Assembly: GCA_036898135.1 (NCBI GenBank)
Contig: CM072522.1
Coordinates: 8,258,186-8,322,185 of the forward strand
Source of the DNA: Oncomelania hupensis
Taxonomy: Eukaryota; Mollusca; Gastropoda; Littorinimorpha; Pomatiopsidae
DNA length: 64,000 nucleotides
Direction: 5' to 3'
A program made the translations under genes and the position numbers. Positions 1-64,000 of the stretch are shown here, piece after piece. Every line of letters begins with the position of its first letter. The first letter of the stretch is position 1. The notes under the pieces were generated by a model. That model saw only the letters and a program-made list of their open reading frames with translations. It was not told the origin of the DNA and did no database searches.

Positions 1-627
1 GCTGCCCGGCTCCTTGCTGCAGAAGCGCCCGCCTCAAATATCGTCTTCCTGTCTGACTGCCGCTCCATCATCGAGAGCCTGCAGTCGCCCAGTGAACAGC
101 TGGAAAGAGACACACAGCGACTGTTGATTGCCCTCTCGCAATACACGAAGGTAGCAGTCCAGTGGATACCTGCTCACTGTGGTCTGTCAGGAAACGAGGA
201 GGCGGACAGGCTGGCTAAGTCGGGCAGCAAAATGGAGCAGCCACACCCCCCAGTCTCTTATAAGGAAGCCAAGACTCTGGTCAAGCGGCACTTCCAGGCA
301 ACCTGGACCACCCAGCATGACCCTCCATCTGACGACCAGATGGCACACCTCCAGCGCCATGAACAGACCACGATTTTCCGGCTACGAACTGGTCACTGCC
401 GCCTGCGTTACCACATGCATCGCCTGGGCCTGTCACACACCCCTGACTGCCCGTGTGGAACAGACCTCCAGACCCCAGAGCACATCCTGCAGTCCTGCCC
501 CCAGTACCAGAATGCCAGGACACAACTCTGGCCTGCAGGACAGACGCTGGACGTAAAACTCTGGGGCTCCAAGCAAGACCTCGAAACCACTGCCCGCTTC
601 ATAAGTTTGACAAACCTGGACATCTGA
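1..627 (+). pseudogene. Non-LTR retrotransposon fragment: RNase H domain and C-terminal tail
   Basis: The frame is open from the first base of the window to a TGA at 625-627, so the 5' part lies outside. The translation shows an RNase H signature: FLSDCRS supplies one catalytic Asp, then VQWIPAHCGLSGNEEADRLAK-type sequence (around 160-222) supplies the His and the last Asp. Next comes a Cys/His-rich tail, CPCG followed by TPEHILQSCP (around 448-500), typical of the C-termini of non-LTR (LINE) polyproteins with an RNase H domain. RNase H removes the RNA strand of RNA:DNA hybrids during target-primed reverse transcription. The stop is followed by a short (AAG)n tail at 649-662, as in many LINE 3' ends. 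No in-frame break is seen in the visible part, but nothing shows that the full element is intact. The clade is not assigned. Confidence 0.85.
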
Positions 628-649
628 GGCCCCATTTGGAGGAACGCAG

Positions 650-1050
650 AAGAAGAAGAAGAACCCCCATTTACAAAAACAAAATAGAATACAAACATTA
701 TAAATTATCAACAAAACACTTACATATAAAATGCATACATTGCTAAATAATAACATCATAGGAAGCCCTAGTGACCACCTGGCAGAAAGCGTCCAATATT
801 CCCAAGCTGGTCCAACTGACCTCATACAGAAATAAGGAGTCTTGTCCCTGAAGAGTTTTCAAGAAAAAAAGGTAGGTGACTGGTCTAGCGAAGAAGAAGA
901 TAGTATAGCAGATTGATAGAACAGAGCAGGAATGAGAAAGAGCAAATGAGAAAGACAGCGACAGTGGGAATTGAAAGCACTAAATTTCCAGAAAGTGGGG
1001 ATACTATTTGCACTGAAACCCCCGGTACGCCAGCGGGGGTATCGACAGCC
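650..1050 (-). repeat. Dispersed repeat, copy A
   Basis: This segment is the reverse complement of copies C and D. It shares the blocks around CAGAAAGCGTCCAATATTCC, AAGAAAAAAAGGTAGGTGAC and AAATTTCCAGAAAGTGGGGA. It starts right after the (AAG)n tail of the LINE fragment, so the LINE probably inserted into it or beside it. The family is unnamed. With four copies in 64 kb it must be common in this genome. Confidence 0.75.
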
Positions 1051-1861
1051 AGCAGAGGAGAGTTTGTAGCGGGGTATGTGAAGCATGAGGGTGTCAGAGG
1101 AAGAACGAAGATTTGTAGAAGGTTTATACAGTTGAATGTTGTGGGTGAGGTATTATTCCCTGTATTTGTTTATTATTGGCTCCTTCTTGTATAGCGCTTT
1201 TGCAGCTCAAGGCGCTGGCTGATACAAGATCTAACTCCAGTTTGCCCTGGGCGTCCACTTGCTGGCCTTTGGGTGCATGGTGTGACGCCCCGGACACCTC
1301 AGTACAATCGTGGGCGACCGGGTATGTGAGGGGAGAGGGGGGGGGAAGAAGGAAAGGGACTACCTGGGTGTAGTTGTGTAGGACATGAGCGTCAGGATCT
1401 ATAAAGTCCGTGCGATGGAATGCAAGACTGAAAATAAAAGAATAAAAGTCCTTAAAAAAAAAGTTTTGAAATTTGCATTGATTGCACTATTAAAGGGCCA
1501 TGCCATGATATCACGGATTTTTTAAAATGTTGTTTTGTTGTGACAATGAGTTGACTCGGGAAATGAAATTGCTATCACGTTAAAAGATGATATAATGGGC
1601 AGCCGTTGGTCAAACCAACCGCTAAGCTTTGAATTGTAGGCGTATCTCATCCTTGTCTACAAACCAAACTGTTCCTACTATATAAACATTTCGGCTGCTG
1701 TGCTATTTTTAGAAACAACTTAGAAGCTATTACTAGGCACATAAACAAGTGAATGTATCGATATATATATCACAACGGTATTTCTGTGAGTTGTGTTTGT
1801 TTGTTTTTGGCTTAATCTTTTTTTTTTCTGTGGCCAACACTCACTGTGAATTTATGATCTG

Positions 1862-2035
1862 TAAAGGGAAAGAGGAAACCGGAGGTCCATGAGAAACCCC
1901 TTGGTGACCTGACCAACCTCATGCCTATGGTTAAATAGATCTAGTTTGCCTGCAGCGGGGATCGAACACTCACCCTCCGCTCGCCCCCAACGCTACAGGC
2001 CACCTCATATCATGTTCGGGGCTCGTAGGCGTGGA
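1862..2035 (-). mobile_element. tRNA-type SINE, minus-strand copy
   Basis: The reverse complement carries a Pol III B-box-like GTTCGATCCCC (plus positions about 1955-1967). It then has the body ending in CTCCGGTTTCCTC (plus positions about 1868-1885), shared with the SINE copies at 5917 and 12318. It is a short non-autonomous element moved by LINE machinery. The ends are approximate. Confidence 0.6.
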
Positions 2036-2397
2036 TTGTTGCGCCATGAGTATGTCTTCGGATCGAGTTGTGCGCTATATAAACGAACACGGGCTTTTTT
2101 TTTTCAATTATGAAAACAGATCGCGTTTTATTAATTAAGCCTGTCCAACTAAGCACCTTAATTAAATTCCTCCAGTTACAACTTTGCACGATTCACGTTC
2201 CCTTGAACAGGATCCTGATGCATCCTCACTTGGCCCCCGTCTCATTTGGCTTGCCGTTATATGGATAGCATAGCGGAAGCAGCCCTACGTGCCATCTAAA
2301 GTCTATGATACACAGGGCTGCTGCCGTTGTGCTATCAAAGATCCATTCTATTTGGTTAATTATTGCCCCTGTGCTTGAGCAGATGGAAACAGTGCAC

Positions 2398-2960
2398 GGT
2401 TAGTTAGTTAGTCGTTCAGGGTTCAGCGGACTGCAAAGAGCCGAATTAGGACCCCGGTTGAAAGCGGGCTCACCCCTGATCCGTATAAAAGATCTGCTGA
2501 AACCATCCTAGTGGTAACACTGAAGGCACTCCACCAGCCGCTCACTTTACAATGAAGGCATCCCAAGCAGTGGACGTTGAGGTTTTACTCTAATTTATCG
2601 AATCCCCGTTTATAAAAATAAAATAGAATTTAAAAATCATTATAAAGTATTAACAAATAATATACATATAAAATGCCTACATTGCTAACTAATTAGTAAT
2701 AATACCTTAGAAAGCCTTAGTGAGCAGTTGGCAAAAAGCGTCCAATATTCCCAAGCCGATCCAACAGACACCATACACAAATGAGCTTTGGGAGAGTTTT
2801 CAAGAAAAAAAAAGGTAGGTGACTGGTCTAGCGAAGAAGATTGATAGAACAGATTAGGAACGAGAAAGAACAAATGAGAATGACGGAAAAGAGGTAATTT
2901 AAACTCTAAATTTCCACAAAGCGGGGATACTGGGTAATAAACGAAGATCACAGGTATTGA
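2398..2960 (-). repeat. Dispersed repeat, copy B, with (TTAG)n terminus
   Basis: This is the same family as copy A. It extends further on one side, through TTCAGCGGACTGCAAAGAGC and GATCTGCTGAAACC, to a short TTAGTTAGTTAG run at about 2399. Copy D has the complementary CTAACTAACTAAC at the equivalent end. A simple-repeat terminus in two copies suggests a retroposed element of about 560 bp. Confidence 0.7.
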
Positions 2961-2989
2961 ATAGTAAGATAAAATTATTGTTGTTGTTG

Positions 2990-2990
2990 T

Positions 2991-3065
<75 letters not shown>
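2990..3065. repeat. (TAA)n microsatellite
   Basis: About 25 uninterrupted TAA units follow a short (TTG)n run. Confidence 0.95.
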
Positions 3066-3426
3066 TTGTTATTTGTTATAATTTGTTATTATTATTATTG
3101 TTAACAATCTCTTTGCTTGACTCTTCATCAGGTAGCCTACGATATGTACCCCAGACATGGCCTCACATCAGCGTGAGGCTATGTAACACGCCTAGTGTGG
3201 CCGTACGTGGCCCTTACTTTCTAATTATTATTGATTGTTTTTATTTTTTTGTTTTGATTTTTGATTTTTGACACTTTATTGTCCCTTTTTATCGAGAAAT
3301 TGTGTAAACTTTGGTCCCGCCTCTATCAGGTAACCCCACCTGCCATCAGGACCTATATGTCTAGTGTGCTATGGTGTCTTGGTGCTTTACTGTCTAAATC
3401 ATATGTCCTGATGTGGCAGTAGGGGG

Positions 3427-3641
<215 letters not shown>

Positions 3642-3879
3642 ATCTCACCTGTACCTGCGTTAGTAACAATGCTTCTTATGTGAGCACTTGGCTCCTGTGT
3701 TGACTTTTGCTCTTTGAGCAGCGCACCAGGGCGACGTGCTGCGGATGTTAGCCCAGAATATTTTGGGCTGACTAGAGTGGCGCAGATTCTCACTAAACGC
3801 TGGCGCATCTATTTTATTCCAGACACAAACTATTCTAGTCTGCCCAGACACTCTGAAAACCGTCTGGTTCCGACTAAGT

Positions 3880-4100
3880 TCCAGCCGGGGTGACGCATGC
3901 GCAGTCCCCGCCCACACCTGCACGCGCTCACGTGACCCGGCTCGCACATATTTTCGTAGCCAGTTAACGCCCTTGAACAATACAAGAGTCGCTTCCCCTC
4001 GCGAGGGGCGCATAATTTTTCGACGTCTGCTTCGAACATTGGAAGGGTTTTTGAGAAGTCAGTCTGCGGTTTTCGTTCCGTTGTTGCGATAGACTGTTTC
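3880..4100 (+). promoter_or_regulatory. Proposed TATA-less promoter of the giant gene
   Basis: This GC-rich island in an AT-rich background carries several known core-promoter motifs. There is an NRF1-like TGACGCATGCGCAGT at 3891-3905, an Sp1-type CCCCGCCC at 3906-3913, and an extended E-box TCACGTGAC at 3928-3936. A perfect 14-bp palindrome CCCCTCGCGAGGGG at 3995-4008 has the CTCGCGAG core of the CGCG/BANP-type element. It lies just upstream of the proposed start codon at 4157. No TATA box is seen. The transcription start is not determined. Confidence 0.6.
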
Positions 4101-4122
4101 CCTGTGCAAAGTCACTGTATCT

Positions 4123-4149
4123 ATGGCTAACTTCGTTGCTGTGCTGTGA
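4123..4149 (+). promoter_or_regulatory. Short upstream ORF in the proposed 5' leader
   Basis: An ATG at 4123 opens an eight-codon reading frame that stops at 4147-4149, eight bases before the proposed main ATG. Its context is weak (T at -3, G at +4). It could lower translation of the main frame if the transcript includes it. Confidence 0.35.
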
Positions 4150-4156
4150 CCGTGGC

Positions 4157-64000
<59,844 letters not shown>

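Overview
This is a eukaryotic genomic window, most likely from a marine invertebrate and probably a mollusc. The inference rests on GT-AG introns, several degenerate non-LTR retrotransposons, tRNA-type SINEs, a terminal-inverted-repeat MITE, and very abundant GA/CT, TTA, TAC and GT microsatellites. There is no operon structure and no sign of a prokaryote. The species cannot be fixed from the sequence alone.

One giant gene on the + strand dominates the window. I propose a TATA-less promoter at about 3.88-4.10 kb and a short first coding exon at 4157-4201. Six more exons follow: 17988-18218, 19749-53253, 53533-53726, 56656-56738, 57932-61108 and 61657 to beyond the window end. Every junction keeps frame (phases 0,0,1,0,2,2). 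Exon 3 is a single open exon of 33.5 kb. The product visible here is at least about 13,190 residues and has no C-terminus yet. It is very acidic and looks intrinsically disordered, with no signal peptide and no Ig, FN3, ankyrin or mucin-type domains that I can see.

The protein is built from successive repeat arrays. First come SSVD-type motifs with two Arg/Lys clusters, then Gln/Glu-rich and ETEAVSLQE-type repeats. A short island of ordered-looking sequence follows. Next is a large array of a Trp-centred motif (roughly YEPxDITxSExDWLGESPL), then a block of RPDSP/PCILxF units, then a second Trp-motif array (YEPSEIxVPxExWSEAAPLT) separated by poly-Glu tracts. I count about 105 Trp-motif copies by eye. 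Exons 4-7 add helical, Glu-rich and Gln-rich segments. I do not recognise this protein, and it is the best candidate here for something undescribed.

The other regions are as follows. Positions 1-627 hold the RNase H end of a non-LTR element. Positions 628-3880 are intergenic repeats. The 13.8-kb intron 1 holds SINEs, a minus-strand LINE split by a DNA transposon, an LTR-like segment and long microsatellites. Intron 2 holds a MITE. Intron 4 holds a decayed CR1/L2-type LINE whose (TTA)n tail ends about 20 bases before the next exon. Intron 5 holds a roughly 60-bp inverted repeat.

All counts and alignments were made by eye. Splice sites are predictions without transcript support.
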